Below are positions 10,691 through 21,897 of a DNA stretch of 64,000 nt, in pieces. The stretch's first letter is position 1; every line of letters begins with the position of its first letter. Below the pieces are notes generated by a model, which was not told where the DNA came from, ran no database searches, and saw nothing but the letters and a program-made list of their open reading frames with translations. Source of the stretch: Gordius sp. MW1. Taxonomy: Eukaryota; Nematomorpha; Gordioida; Gordea; Gordiidae. A program made the position numbers and the translations under genes. The stretch spans positions 20,274,001 through 20,338,000 of the forward strand of contig OZ038526.1 of the NCBI GenBank assembly GCA_964036665.1. Reading direction: 5' to 3'.

Positions 10691-11404
10691 AAATTGATAT
10701 CAAGAATTTTAACAAACTGTCGTCTATGTTAAAAGAATTAATGACAGCATTATGGATCAAGCTGTGTTTCAAAACTGTTACGATAAACGTTATATCAGAA
10801 AACGCTCTTCAAAGTGGTTGCTCAGAGGTGGAAAAAGATTGTTGAAGCTTCGAGATAAGTTACTTAAGATTGGTAAAGATGGGCTCCTAATTATTGGAGC
10901 GTAAATCAAAGGACACGTGGGTAAATCAAGAGGATAGTATGAAAGAAATTATGGTAGTCAAGGTTAGGGCTTAAAAAATGAAGAAGGTACAAATATTCTA
11001 TAAATGTTTCAAGCTTTTAACCTAGCTATATTAAATAACTTCAAAAATGGACATTAACCCTTTCAACGTACACAGCTGTGCCACTCAGATTAATTTCTTT
11101 CTCGTCAACAGAACTCACCCAAAGAGATTTTAAAATGTATAGGTAATTTAAATGGCCAAGGTATTAGTATTCTGTAGATAAAGTATACGGTAGTTTATTT
11201 CGTGATATACAACAAATATGTGTTCCAATAAAATTGATAATAATGATTTTTGTTTGGTCGGATTAACAATGAAAAAATATAATAATGTTTTGTGTTTTTA
11301 CATTTAAAAATTTATAGGTATGGCTCTTAGATAGGGAAGATTAAGACTATCTTTTATTTATTTATTTTTAACTTAAATAAGTTTTTTTACAAATTTTTAT
11401 ATGC
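10691..11404. other. Unannotated AT-rich interval
   Basis: No credible gene. The ORF 10645-10845 starts inside the preceding repeat and may be a continuation of the same decayed coding element, but I cannot name it. The rest is AT-rich without structure I can support. Confidence 0.5.
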
Positions 11405-12898
11405 AGGGCTTGTCTTAATATCGGATTCAGATTCGAAACGCGCGATTTTTTTTTGTCCATATATCAGATTCAAGCTCATGGTTTAAACTCGAATGTTATT
11501 AATAATTTTACTCAGTTGATTATTAAAAACAAGAAGTAGAAAGAAAAAAAGCATAATAACGTGATATTTTTGGAGAATATAATCACATTTTTGATGATAT
11601 TGATAGTGATACGTGTCAACGCAATTCGTTTATTAGATAAAGAATGACCGCAATTCCAGAATATTCAAATCATATATGGTTGTTGATAAATAACGAACGA
11701 TAATTACAATTCGATGTTACAAACATAAAATAGTACAATCATAAGTAGTGAGCAGAATTTTTTTCAACTTTAATTTATCCTTCAACATTCTATTGCTTAT
11801 AATTGAAATTGAAGATACATAGAATTATAAATCCAAAGTTATATTTATATCTCTACTAGTATAGTTTTAGAATTTCAGGGAGTGCATAACATTATTGAAG
11901 AAGTTATGGAGCCATAGTTTAGGTCAATTCACATCACTGTGCAGTGTCAGATTGGATTAGAGTAAGATAATTTATATTATAGTATTTCCATTTAGATATA
12001 TGAAGAGTTTTTTGAAAGATGGGTTATAATTCATTTATGCTGATAATATGCATTGGGACGTTGATGGTAATGTTTTGAAGCAAACCTCATTATACAAAAA
12101 AAATCAAAGGTGATACATTTTTACCTTAAGCCCTGACTTATTGAATATTCCAAGCCAAGAAACTTATTTCACAATGTGTTGCCTTGAATATGATGATTGA
12201 TATTTTTATGAGTTGATTTAATTTATGTTGTCTAATTTTAATTCAATTTTAATAGAAATTTTATTAATATTGGTTCATAATATATATTGTACAAACATAA
12301 ACCTTTCATTGTTGTTTTGCCATTACATCAGGATCATCTTCTTTTAAGCATTTAGCCTCTTCTATATCAAAGTCTATTAATTTGATCAACAAACAGGGTT
12401 TTTCTTTTACAAGGTCTATTTTCTTTATCAACCTCATCTAAGTGCTTGTAGTGGGAGTTTCATCAAATACTTTATCCATGAACATCATGTCATTCATTTT
12501 AAAAGGTCCATTAAAAGTTTTCTCCTTGCACTCCCTAATTTTAGTGTTTTCCACCTTAATTTGCAACTTATAAACAACTATTTAATGTTTAAATACCAGG
12601 CATATTACAATCTTTGGCTAAATTATCTCAACTTTTTTCATAACAAACTTAATCGCACCTTCACACCATATAATTTTATTCTTTTCAACGCTTTGGATCA
12701 AATACAAACTTTGCTGATACCTAAAAACGAATTCATATAACATTTAAGCTTACGAAAAATGTTGCATCCTACAAAATCGCCGTTATGTTATGCGTCTAAA
12801 ATCGAAATCTGCCTAAATCGGATATTAAGACACGGCTATCTTAAAACACGTATGACGATTTTTGCTGCCCATTACAATCCGATATTAAGACAAGCCCT
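11405..12898. mobile_element. DNA transposon with perfect 23-bp inverted termini, family unknown
   Basis: Positions 11405-11427 (AGGGCTTGTCTTAATATC...) are the exact reverse complement of 12876-12898. A second, imperfect copy of the terminal motif lies at about 12815-12838, so the right end has a doubled terminus. I find no clear target duplication. On the minus strand about 12570-12310 there is a coding-like stretch rich in K, E and D (for example LIKLIDFDIEEAKCLKED) broken by stops, perhaps a remnant of the transposase or of a captured gene. The superfamily is not evident to me. Confidence 0.75.
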
Positions 12899-12979
12899 CA
12901 CTAGTGTGTGGGATAGAGTGTGCAAAAGTAAGAAAAACCCTGTAATTTGATAAACGATTAATTATTAAGGGGTGTTATT

Positions 12980-13405
12980 TAACTGCTAAGTAAATAATTA
13001 CAAATTGCTTAGTAATTTATGCTAAGTATTTTAATTAAAGTGCTAAGTATTTTTTTCTAAGTATTTTAATCTAAATGCTAAGTATTTTATTTTTAAATGC
13101 TAAGTTTTTTATTTTTAAATGCTAAGTTTTTTATATTAAATTGCTAAGTTTTTATTTTGATATGCTTAGTTTTTACTAAAATGTTAAGTATTTTATTAAA
13201 AAAATTTTGAGCTATGTTCAATCAAAATGCTGAGTATTAAAAAAATATAAGATAATATATAATATATAAAAAGCAAAAAAGGGCAGTTTTTGTTTCAAAG
13301 AAAATGTATAATTTTTAAAAATACTAGGTTTTTAATTTTAAAATGCTAGGTTTTCTATTTTGAAGTGCTAAGTTATTACTTTAAATTACTAAGTTTTTTT
13401 AAATC
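12980..13405 (+). repeat. Array of TGCTAAGTATTTT motifs (left arm)
   Basis: About fifteen loosely spaced copies of a motif near TGCTAAGTATTTTAATT, every 20-30 bp. The same motif in inverse orientation (AATACTTAGCA) forms the array at 21898-22262. The pair brackets 8.5 kb that includes a 283-bp tandem repeat and a Gypsy insertion. They look like the iterated subterminal repeats of a large foldback or MITE. Confidence 0.75.
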
Positions 13406-13741
13406 AAAGTTTTATTTATGACACAAAAAGTGTTACAAATTTAAAGGTAAGTTTTAATGGGAATTATTTTAATGAAATACCAAAATTTATAGTTTAAAAT
13501 TATAATTCAATTTTATATTGCAAACGTTGTTTTGCCATTTACCCGGGTGTATCCATTTATGTTGAATTTTAGGGCATATATGATGATAAAGTGGTTATTG
13601 AAGTAAAAATAAAGTTTGATGTCTATATGTTCTACTTATATTGTTCTATTTCCGTATACAGTGCAACGCGTTCGAATACAACATAACGCAATAATATATC
13701 AAATTTGTTAAAATATAAAAAATAATTAAATTAATTTTTGA
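13406..13741. other. AT-rich spacer
   Basis: No gene or recognisable element; lies between the motif array and the 283-bp tandem repeat. Confidence 0.5.
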
Positions 13742-14648
13742 TTTTCAATTAAGAAACACCCAGATCTAAATATATCTTGTAATAATAGTGTATTTGGATA
13801 AATTTATTATACCTTTGTAAAATAAGATACAGGTTTCTAAAGAATGACATTTGCATAAGACAATTATAATTGCATGCCAAAGTATAAGTGATAAAATTTG
13901 CAACTAATCTGTACTAAAATATTAATAATAGATAGATAATGACATTTATATATATTGCAATACTAAATAGCATTTACTAAGAATTATCAACGTTGGATGA
14001 CTGTCTCGTATCATTATAAAATGGTTTTCAATTAAGAAACACCGAGATCTAAATAAATCCTGTAATAATAGTGTATTTGGAAAAATTTATTATACCTTTG
14101 TAAAATAAGATACAGGTTTCTAAGGAAAGACATTTGCATAAGACAATTATAATTGCATGCCAAAGTATAAGTGATAAAATTTGCAACTAATCTGTACTAA
14201 AATATTAATAATAGATAAATAATGACATTTATATATATTGCAATACTAAATAGCATTTACTAAGAATTATCAACGTTGGATGACTGTCTCGTATCATTAT
14301 AAAATGATTTTCAATTAAGAAACACCGAGATCTAAATAAATCCTGTAATAATAGTGTATTTGGAAAAATTTATTATACCTTTGTAAAATAAGATACAGGT
14401 TTCTAAAGAATGACATTTGCATAAGACAATTATAATTGCATGCCAAAGTATAAGTGATAAAATTTGCAACTAATATGTACTAAAAATAATAGATAAATAA
14501 TGACATTTATATATATTGCAATACTAAATAGCATTTACTAAGAATTATCAACGTTGGATGACTGTCTCGTATTATAAATGATTTTCAATTAAGAAACACC
14601 GAGATCTAAATAAATCCTGTAATAATAGTGTATTTGGAAAAATTTATT
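13742..14648 (+). repeat. 283-bp tandem repeat, left block
   Basis: Units start TTTTCAATTAAGAAACACC at 13742, 14025, 14308 and 14582 (periods 283, 283 and 274; the third unit has small deletions). Copies are nearly identical. The array is interrupted at 14652 by a Gypsy element and resumes at 20324. It is noncoding and satellite-like, or the internal repeat of a larger transposon. Confidence 0.92.
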
Positions 14649-14652
14649 ATAC

Positions 14653-14956
14653 TGTGGCGAGCTGCATCGTTCATATATATATATTCGCGTCGTTTATTAT
14701 ATAACTTCTATATTCCTGGTGCTAAACCAGCTGTTAATTTCATTACTTACTTCCTTCGCCAATATTCACCAATTCAATTATTCACCAATTCGTCAATTCA
14801 CCAATTATCATCATTTTTACTTCTTTCGCGTTTATCACCACACCAATACTTATTTTTTATCATCTCTATATTATTCGTGTTCATATATCATTTGAATAAA
14901 CCATTTCCTATTCAACAAAGTTTAAGCAATGACTAAGAATGGACAGCGTCCCCAAA
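14653..14956 (+). repeat. 5' LTR of Gypsy 1
   Basis: 304 bp, starting TGTGGCGAGCTGCATCG. It is near-identical to 20018-20319 and to the inverted LTRs at 59259-59573 and 63501-63809. Short ORFs inside it are translations of LTR sequence only. Confidence 0.93.
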
Positions 14957-14974
14957 GTGGTGAACCCGTCGTGA

Positions 14975-15580
14975 TTTTTTAAACTCCCTAATTTTGACGC
15001 TGAAAATTCCAGAGCTTGGTTCGCAAGGAGAAACATTATTCAGGCTTAGAAAAGGAAGAGAGCCTGCGAGTAAGTTGGCCCTGCTACTTGAGGCATTACC
15101 TCAAAACGTTTGTACAGAAGTACAAGATCTCTTCGAGGACATTACCAAAGATGGTGCTGTTGACCACATAAAATCAGCTATCATTCGGCGTACTTCAAAC
15201 TCCGATCAACAACAATTAATTCTTTTAAATAATTTGGAATTAGGGGATCAACGCCCCTCGCAGTTACTGCGACAAATGGAACAGCTGATTGGAAATATAC
15301 CATGGACGACGAGATTTTTAAGCAGATGTGGCTTAATAAATTGCCTAGCCATTTTACCAACATTCTCGCAGTTTTCGCTACTGAGCAATGTACGTCAAAA
15401 TTAGCTGAAACGGCTGATCGGATCGCCGAGGCAAATCAGCAACGCCATAAATAGCTTATCTACTAACAATGAAATTTCAAGCCTAAAAGAGATGGTGGAA
15501 AAATTATCACTGGAAGTCCAGAAACTAACGGCAAATTTTGCCAGGTCCCCTGCTCTCCAATTTCCCCCCCCCCTATAACT
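14975..15580 (+). pseudogene. gag: gag remnant of Gypsy 1
   Basis: The frame 14994-15404 encodes the capsid-like region (ETLFRLRKGREPASK, LLEALPQNVCTEVQDLFED, QLLRQMEQLIGN), followed after a frame change by the coiled C-terminal part with [16 protein letters not shown] at about 15490-15545. An upstream frame segment carries the conserved F-x-A-E-N-x-R-A-W start. The Cys/His motif just downstream (CWYTKISKT at about 15628) has lost its His, so the CHCC finger is broken. Confidence 0.8.
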
Positions 15581-15601
15581 CACGTCGCTCCCTTTCCCCT
15601 A

Positions 15602-16403
15602 ATGATAATAACGCCAGCGACGTGTGCTGGTACACAAAAATTTCAAAAACAACGCCAAAAAATGTACCCCTCCCTGCTCTTTTACCTCCCGATTTTCATC
15701 AAACGCCTAGACCAGCCGGGAAAGGCGACGCCCGAGCTCGGTCATATCCATCGTAGTCGCTTATTCTATATCTTTGATCTGATGTCCGGACACCGTTGGC
15801 TCGTTGATACCGGCGCGGACATCAGCGTCCTGCCAGCTAAATCAAATCAACGTTCCCTACCTGCCCCTTTTCAATTACAAGCTGCCAATAACAGCTGTAT
15901 CAAAACCTACGTTCATATTCCTTTAACGCTTGATCTCGGTTTAAGAAAAAGGTTCAGGTGGATATTTACGATCGCAGACGTAAAAACACCCATTTTAGGA
16001 GCGGATTTCCTCGATTTTTTCAATCTCACAGTAGATTTAAGAAGGAAAAGGTTGATTGACCCACAAACAGCGACAATATCAAATGGTGTACCCACCTCAA
16101 CGACATCTCTAAGAATTCAGTCTTGCTCCCAACCGTTAGAAAATGAATTCGCAAGTTTATTAAATGAATTCCCCGAAATAATGAAACCTCCGGACTACAG
16201 AAAGCAGGCGCATGGTGCCGTGCATCACATTCCCACTAAAGGACCGGCCTTACGCCAAACCTCGGCGATTAAACCTGGAAAAGCTGACAATTGCAAAGGA
16301 GGAGTTCGCACATATGTTAGAGCTTGGAATAATTCGACCATCACAAAGCAGCTGGGCCTCTCCGTTGCACATGGTCCCAAAAAAGACTCAGGGTGATTGG
16401 CGG
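15602..16403 (+). pseudogene. pol: Protease and start of RT, Gypsy 1, broken
   Basis: Reads RSRLFYIFD then [14 protein letters not shown], with the aspartic protease triad DTG at about 15809-15817. The following linker has [18 protein letters not shown] and [10 protein letters not shown] frame change at about 16250 separates it from 16212-16406, which holds the first RT block [20 protein letters not shown]. The frame is then cut by the MITE at 16404, right in the [10 protein letters not shown] motif. Confidence 0.88.
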
Positions 16404-17535
16404 TAGTGATGCGCAAAAACCGAGAAAAATCTCGGTTCGAGACGAGACGAGACGAGAATTTGAAAAATGGAGTCGAGATCGAGACGAGAATTTTGAGGTC
16501 GAGACGAGACGATACGAGATTTTCTCGGCGAGATCACTTTTTATTAATCGTTAGATTTTAGTAAATTATTGTGTATTTTAATTTACATTTAAGGTATTAA
16601 GTGTAAATCAATATGTATGGAATATATTTGATATTAAAAAAAATCCCAAGTGTAGTTAATATTATATATTTTTGCAAAAAAATTAAAATTTGGCAATCAT
16701 TTACCTAAGTATGGTTGATTTTTGTCATACATTTAAATACGTACTCATTAATTTAAAGTTTAAACCTTATGTTCTTAATTCTATAAAAATGCTGCTTTTA
16801 TTGTTGTTTTTACAACGTTTTAATTTGTGCAACTAGTTATCAATTCTGTAAATAATAATAACATCATTAAATGTCACTCGCACTTTGTGGTTTATAGCGC
16901 TATAGTAAACATGCAATAAACACTATGGGCTAAATTAATGATGGTTATATTAATGGACTTAAACATTTGCCTTAAATATGTTAAGGTCTACATTGAAGCA
17001 TTAGCAAAGGTTAATAAAGGGTCCCATTTTGGTCAATTATGCAACTAAATCAACTATAACGAACTTATAATTTTCGAAGTCCATTTATAGTTGACAGACA
17101 CAGTGAATTTAATACAAATATTATAATTTGCTAAAACAATAAAATTTAATTTTTTATATTTCAAATTTATTTATAGTTTTTTTGGTCTGCACTTTTTATA
17201 GAAAATGTTATCTTTATGAGTTAATTCATATCTTTATATTGTCAATGAGATGTCGTGTCCCGCTAAATCTTTAAAAAGTTTGTGTGTTAAAGTTTTTCGA
17301 AAAATATAAAATTTGCCATTTGGATTTTTGAACACTTATTTATATTTTTAATAAAACAGGAGAAATTTTTATTCCGAATATATTTTTTTTTAAAAGTCGA
17401 GACGAGACGAGAATTCTCGTCGAGACGAGACCGAGATTTTTCTAGTCCGAGACGAGATCGAGATTTTCTTAATCGCCCCCGAGACGAGACGAGATTTTGT
17501 TTTCGAGACCGAGACGAGACGAGATCGAAACACTA
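16404..17535 (-). mobile_element. Non-autonomous hAT-type MITE, copy 2
   Basis: Starts TAGTGATGCGC and ends AAACACTA, flanked by a perfect 8-bp duplication ATTGGCGG (16396-16403 and 17536-17543) that lies in the Gypsy RT sequence. It is the reverse complement of the copy at 117-1279, about 31 bp shorter. It has the same GACGAG-rich ends and AT-rich core and no gene. The insertion postdates Gypsy 1. Confidence 0.95.
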
Positions 17536-17543
17536 ATTGGCGG

Positions 17544-18700
17544 CCTTGTGGAGATTATCGTCACCTAAACAATCAGATAATCCCGGATCGTTATCCCCTA
17601 CCCCACATCCATGATTTCTCGATGAACCTAGCTGGAACCACAATATTTAGCAAGCTTGATTTAATACGGGCGTATCATCAGATCCCCGTTGCCCCCTAGG
17701 ATATTCACAAAACGGCGGTAATAACGCCGTTTGGACTCTATGATTTTTTGAGGATGCCATTCGGTTTACGGAATGCGGCTCAGACGTTCCAGCGTTTCAT
17801 AGACCAAGCATTCCGAGGACTCTCTTTTACGTTTGCATACCTGGATGATGTTTTGATCGCTAGTAAGTCTAGGGAAGAACATATTCATCATCTCCGCCAG
17901 GTATTCACACGACTAAAACAATATGACTTAAAGATCAACGCTAGCAAATGCCAGTGAAATATGATAGACTTTTTGGGGCATAATGTTTCTCCGACGGGTT
18001 TAACTCCGCTTCCAGAGAAAGTTATAACGATAAAAAAATTTTCTATTCCTATATCTATGACGCAACTTAGAAGGTTTGTAGGCATGTTAAATTTTTACCG
18101 ACGTTTCATTCCTCAGTGTGCTCACCTACTCAAGCTCCTAACCGACTTACTGGACGATAAGAAAGGGCCGATCGTCATGACGAAAGACTCTATAGATGCT
18201 TTTGAGAAAGCCAAAGGAGCTCTTGCTGACGTTACTCATTTGGCACACCTTGAGGAAGGCGCAACTCTTTCTTTGACAACAGACGCTTCAAATTCAGCTG
18301 TCGGAGCCGTTCTCAATCAAACGAAATGTGGTGAAACTAGCCCTATAGCTTTTTTTCGCAAAAACTTACACCGGCACAAGGTCGTTACAGTACATTTGGA
18401 CGAGAGCTACTTGCCATTTATTTATCGATAAAACATTTTAGGCATCTGCTTGAAGGTCGCGACTTTGCAGTTTATACCGATTAGAAGCCTTTGACCCATG
18501 CCTTGTTTTCCAGACCTGACAAGTATTCCCCCCGAGAATCTAGACATCTAGATTACATATCGCAATTTACGTCAGATATTAGGTTTATCAGTGGCCATAT
18601 TAATATCGTAGCCGACACTTTGTCCCGCGTTGACATAGACACCATTCACCTTGAAAGTTTATCGTCAGAGCAGATAGCTAGATCACAAGAATTATAAATT
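17544..18700 (+). pseudogene. pol: RT and RNase H of Gypsy 1, broken
   Basis: After the MITE the RT continues: [11 protein letters not shown], then [14 protein letters not shown] (17757 on) and the catalytic box [11 protein letters not shown] at about 17838-17870. An in-frame TGA at 17955-17957 ends that piece. 17961-18431 carries the RT thumb and RNase H start (TTDASNSAVGAVL); a frame break at about 18360 follows. 18491-18697 carries the RNase H end (ADTLSR). The DHKPL block is mutated (stop at about 18482). The enzyme would copy RNA to DNA; this copy cannot. Confidence 0.88.
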
Positions 18701-20010
18701 TACAGCCCCGACCAACTTTCGTCGCTTAAAATTTCAGATTTTCCTATTCCCGGTTCAAATTTGACGATTAAATGTGACACCTCCTGCGCCACACCACGCC
18801 CGGTTATACCTACTTCAATGACGCGAAAGGTGTTCGACCTCTTACATAACCTCGCTCACCCCGGAATCCGTGGATCCCTTAAGCTGGTTGCTAAACGATT
18901 CGTATGGCCACAGATGAATAAAGACGTACGGTCATGGACAAGACGATGCCTTCAATGTCAAAAGTGTAAGGTCAACAAACACACTATCACAACCCCTGGT
19001 AGTTTTGCTAATCCTGATGCACGATTCAGCCATGTGCATCTTGATTTAGTTGGCCCTTTACCACCTGCTAATGGCTATACCTACTTGCTTACTGCTGTCG
19101 ACAGATTTACGTGTTGGCCAATTAAAGTGCCCATATCTAAAATTACCGCTGAACATGTTACCCAAGAGTTTGTTAAACACTGGATATCAAACTATGGAGT
19201 TCCAGTAACGATTACTACTGATAGGGGGGTGCAATTTGAGTCTAGACTTTTTTCCGAGCTGGCGCGTCTTTTGGGTTTCCATCACAGTAGGACTACTGCT
19301 TATCACCCACAATCTAATGTAATGGTCGATTTTCACAGGCAGCTTAAGGTAGCTTTAAAAGCACAAGGCAATACAACGAAATGGGATGAACTGTTCCACT
19401 GGTTATGTTAGGGATTAGGTCGGCTGTCAAGCAAGATATTGGTTGTTCAGCGGCTGAGCTGGTTTACGGGACAACGTTGGGTCTTGCAGGCGAATTCTTC
19501 GAACGATCAAACAAGGCCATCGATATCCCCGAATACATTAATCGTCTTAAAGATCATTTTGCTCACCTACCATTTCATCCAACTCGCCCTCAGGTTATCA
19601 CTCCAAATTTGCCGAATGCTTTAAAAACAAGTAATTTCGTTTTTATACGGAACGATGAATCCCGCAAAGGTTTGTACGTTGCTTTCAATGGGCTTTTCAA
19701 GGTGCTGAAGAGGTATGATAGATATTATGTAGTGGAAAAGAACGGTAAGGCCGATACCGTTTTAATCGACAGGTTAAAGCCAGCGCATGTGGATTCCGAC
19801 CCGGACGTGAGTTCGTTATCATCTGCGCCACAAACGAGCAAGGCGGAAGCTGTTTCAGCCGGCATGTCTAAATCGAATGTTTCGGTTCCTAATTCAGACA
19901 CTAGTTCATCAACATCCCCCGGCAAATTAAGTACACTAGTAAAAGTGGTAGAAACGTTCATTGGCCAAAGAAGTTATCCGAGTACGTCTAATACTCCGAA
20001 TTTAGGAAGG
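18700..20010 (+). pseudogene. pol: Integrase of Gypsy 1, broken
   Basis: 18761-19411 contains the HHCC zinc domain (HNLAHPG, CLQCQKC) and the catalytic core with Asp in HLDLVGPLPP and Asp in TTDRGVQFES. The third acidic residue is altered: the usual GMVERFHRQ reads VMVDFHRQ, a residue loss replacing ERF. A frame change near 19405 leads to 19405-20017, the C-terminal region with GKADTVLIDRLKPAH. The end overlaps the polypurine tract. The DDE change alone would abolish activity. Confidence 0.88.
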
Positions 20011-20017
20011 GGAGTAA

Positions 20018-20319
20018 TGTGGCGAGCTTCATCTTTCATATATATATATTCGCGTCGTTTATTATGTAACTTCTATATTCCTGGTGCTAAACCAGCTGTT
20101 AATTTCATTACTTACTTCCTTCGCCAATATTCACCAATTCAATTAGTCACCAATTCGTCAATTCACCAATTATCATCATTTTTACTTCTTTCGCGTTTAT
20201 CACCACACTAATACTTATTTTTTTATCATCTCTATATTATTCTTGTTCATATATCATTTAAATACAATTCCTATTCAACAAAGTTTAAGCAATGACTAAG
20301 AATGGACACCGTCCCCAAA
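20018..20319 (+). repeat. 3' LTR of Gypsy 1
   Basis: 302 bp, pair of the 5' LTR with only a few differences (for example CTTCATCT for CTGCATCG near the start and a small deletion near 20263). It is followed by the duplicated target ATAC. Confidence 0.93.
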
Positions 20320-20323
20320 ATAC

Positions 20324-20620
20324 CTTTGTAAAATAAGATACAGGTTTCTAAAGAATGACATTTGCATAAGACAATTATAATTGCATGCCAAAGTATAAGT
20401 GATAAAATTTGCAACTAATCTGTACTAAAATATTAATAATAGATAAATAATGACATTTATATATATTGCAATACTAAATAGCATTTACTAAGAATTATCA
20501 ACGTTGGATGACTGTCTCGTATCATTATAAAATGATTTTCAATTAAGAAACACCGAGATCTAAATAAATCCTGTAATAATAGTGTATTTGAAAAAATTTA
20601 TTATACCTTTGTTAAGATAC
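20324..20620 (+). repeat. 283-bp tandem repeat, right block
   Basis: The unit resumes exactly where it was cut (CTTTGTAAAATAAG) and a fifth unit starts at 20536. The spacing equals 283 bp once Gypsy 1 and one ATAC are removed. The array ends at about 20620. Confidence 0.9.
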
Positions 20621-20967
20621 AGGTTTTTTGGGTTTCTCACTAATGTCCTCACATATTCCAAAGTCATTATTACAAACTATTTTATCATTTAATGCAGATA
20701 ATGAGGTATGTCCAAGAACATCAAAACTCTGATCAACATTAGCTGTCAAATATAGATAAAGATAAAAAATAAAAAAGTACCTCTTGTGAAGCAAATAAAA
20801 ATGTGTTTCTTGAGTATATTTGATGGGGAGGATAAAATTCAATAGTCAATAGAATTTCTGGATGTTGAATTAAATATTCTGAGGCATTTTTCAAGATATT
20901 TATGTAGTATGTATGTATTTTTTGCCCCGAAGACGCCCAAGAGCTTATTAAGTGCAATCTGTAACGG
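20621..20967. other. Unassigned interval
   Basis: No recognised gene. Minus-strand ORFs of 76 and 107 codons here show no motif I know. Confidence 0.4.
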
Positions 20968-21235
20968 AATATGTCTGCGTGCGGAAGAATACATTCACAA
21001 CACGATAGATACGCAGTATACGTCATGAGGCGGCGTTTGAGTGACATTTTACTAAACGTCAAAACGTATAAAACTAAATAACTTGACCGTCTTGTGACTT
21101 AGAAATGGAATATAGTTAAAAACCTAGGCTCAGACCTACCAATCATTCGCAGAAATTTCCATCTAAATCGGTCCAGCCGTTTCGGAGGAGTTTAATAACA
21201 AACACCGTTTCACGTGATTTTTATATATATATAGA
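20968..21235 (-). mobile_element. Deleted Helitron derivative (5' terminus plus a coding scrap)
   Basis: 21004-21235 matches the 5' terminal region of the large Helitron (the AACTTGACCGTCTTG block, GGTCCAGCCGTTTC, and tip TCTATATATATAAAAATC on the minus strand after A). Directly left, 20968-20998 matches a scrap of the Helitron coding region, inverted relative to its normal orientation (GTGCGGAAGAATACATTCAC). It is therefore an internal-deletion, rearranged derivative. No CTAG 3' end was found. Confidence 0.7.
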
Positions 21236-21897
21236 TAATATAAAAAATGATATATTTTTTGAATAAAAAAATTCTGATATTTATTTATAAGTGAAGAAAT
21301 ACCCTTCATGTTCTATAATGGCTTCACATAAAAACTAATCTAAATAGCCAATAAGATAATTGATAAAGATTTTATTCAACTACAATATATAATTATAATA
21401 ACGATGGCTTGTATATATATTTATTGGACTATCAAAGCTATTTTAGTTTTAGAAGTCTTCCACGTCTTCTTTTTCTCCTATTGTGATATTTTTAGCTTCC
21501 ATACGGGGTTTGCATAATTTTAGTGTTAGGGCTAACCCTAATATATGCTTGCAGATGTAATTATTGTGAAATTAGTGGCAACTGCATTAACCCTTTCATA
21601 TGGCTTCTTCAAGGAAGGTTATGGACCAGGTCTTAAGATTTTGCTTTTTGAAATCCTCATAGGAGGCCCAGTAATCTTTTCTGATTCTTGTATCCTGATT
21701 TATTGATTGACTTATTTTGGCTGGTATAACATAAACTTTGTTGTACATTATGGCATTTTTGTTGAGCTTTGCCCATTGGTAGCTTTATGTTTAAAGCTTT
21801 GAAATTGTTGGAGAAGATGGTATTGTAACTTGTTGTCATTGGTAATATACAGACCACGTTTGAACCTTAATTTGTTTTAAAATTTATAAAAACTTTT
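21236..21897. other. Unassigned interval, possible transposase scrap
   Basis: AT-rich. The minus-strand ORF 21857-21657 (66 codons, with TTSYNTIFSNNFKALNIK) loosely resembles the segment after the second catalytic Asp in piggyBac-like transposases, but the match is too weak to call. No other feature. Confidence 0.25.

Larger units (their letters stand above)
14653..20319 (+). mobile_element. Gypsy LTR retrotransposon 1 (CsRn1 type), decayed
   Basis: LTRs at 14653-14956 and 20018-20319 begin TGTGGCGAGC and end CCCCAAA. A 4-bp duplication ATAC flanks the element (14649-14652 and 20320-20323). The primer site after the left LTR (TGGTGAACCCGTCGTG, two changes) is a mutated tRNA-Trp site. A polypurine tract AGGAAGGGGAGTAA precedes the right LTR. 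A hAT MITE (16404-17535) interrupts pol. Without it the element is about 4.5 kb. It is the same family as the copy at 59259-63809 and is more decayed. Confidence 0.93.

Noticed and set aside
12980-13405. Possible CRISPR-like array
   Set aside because: Motifs are short, imperfect and spaced irregularly with AT-rich filler; the host is eukaryotic and there are no cas genes.
13742-14648. Possible rDNA or histone-type tandem genes
   Set aside because: The 283-bp units have no ORF or rRNA/tRNA structure.
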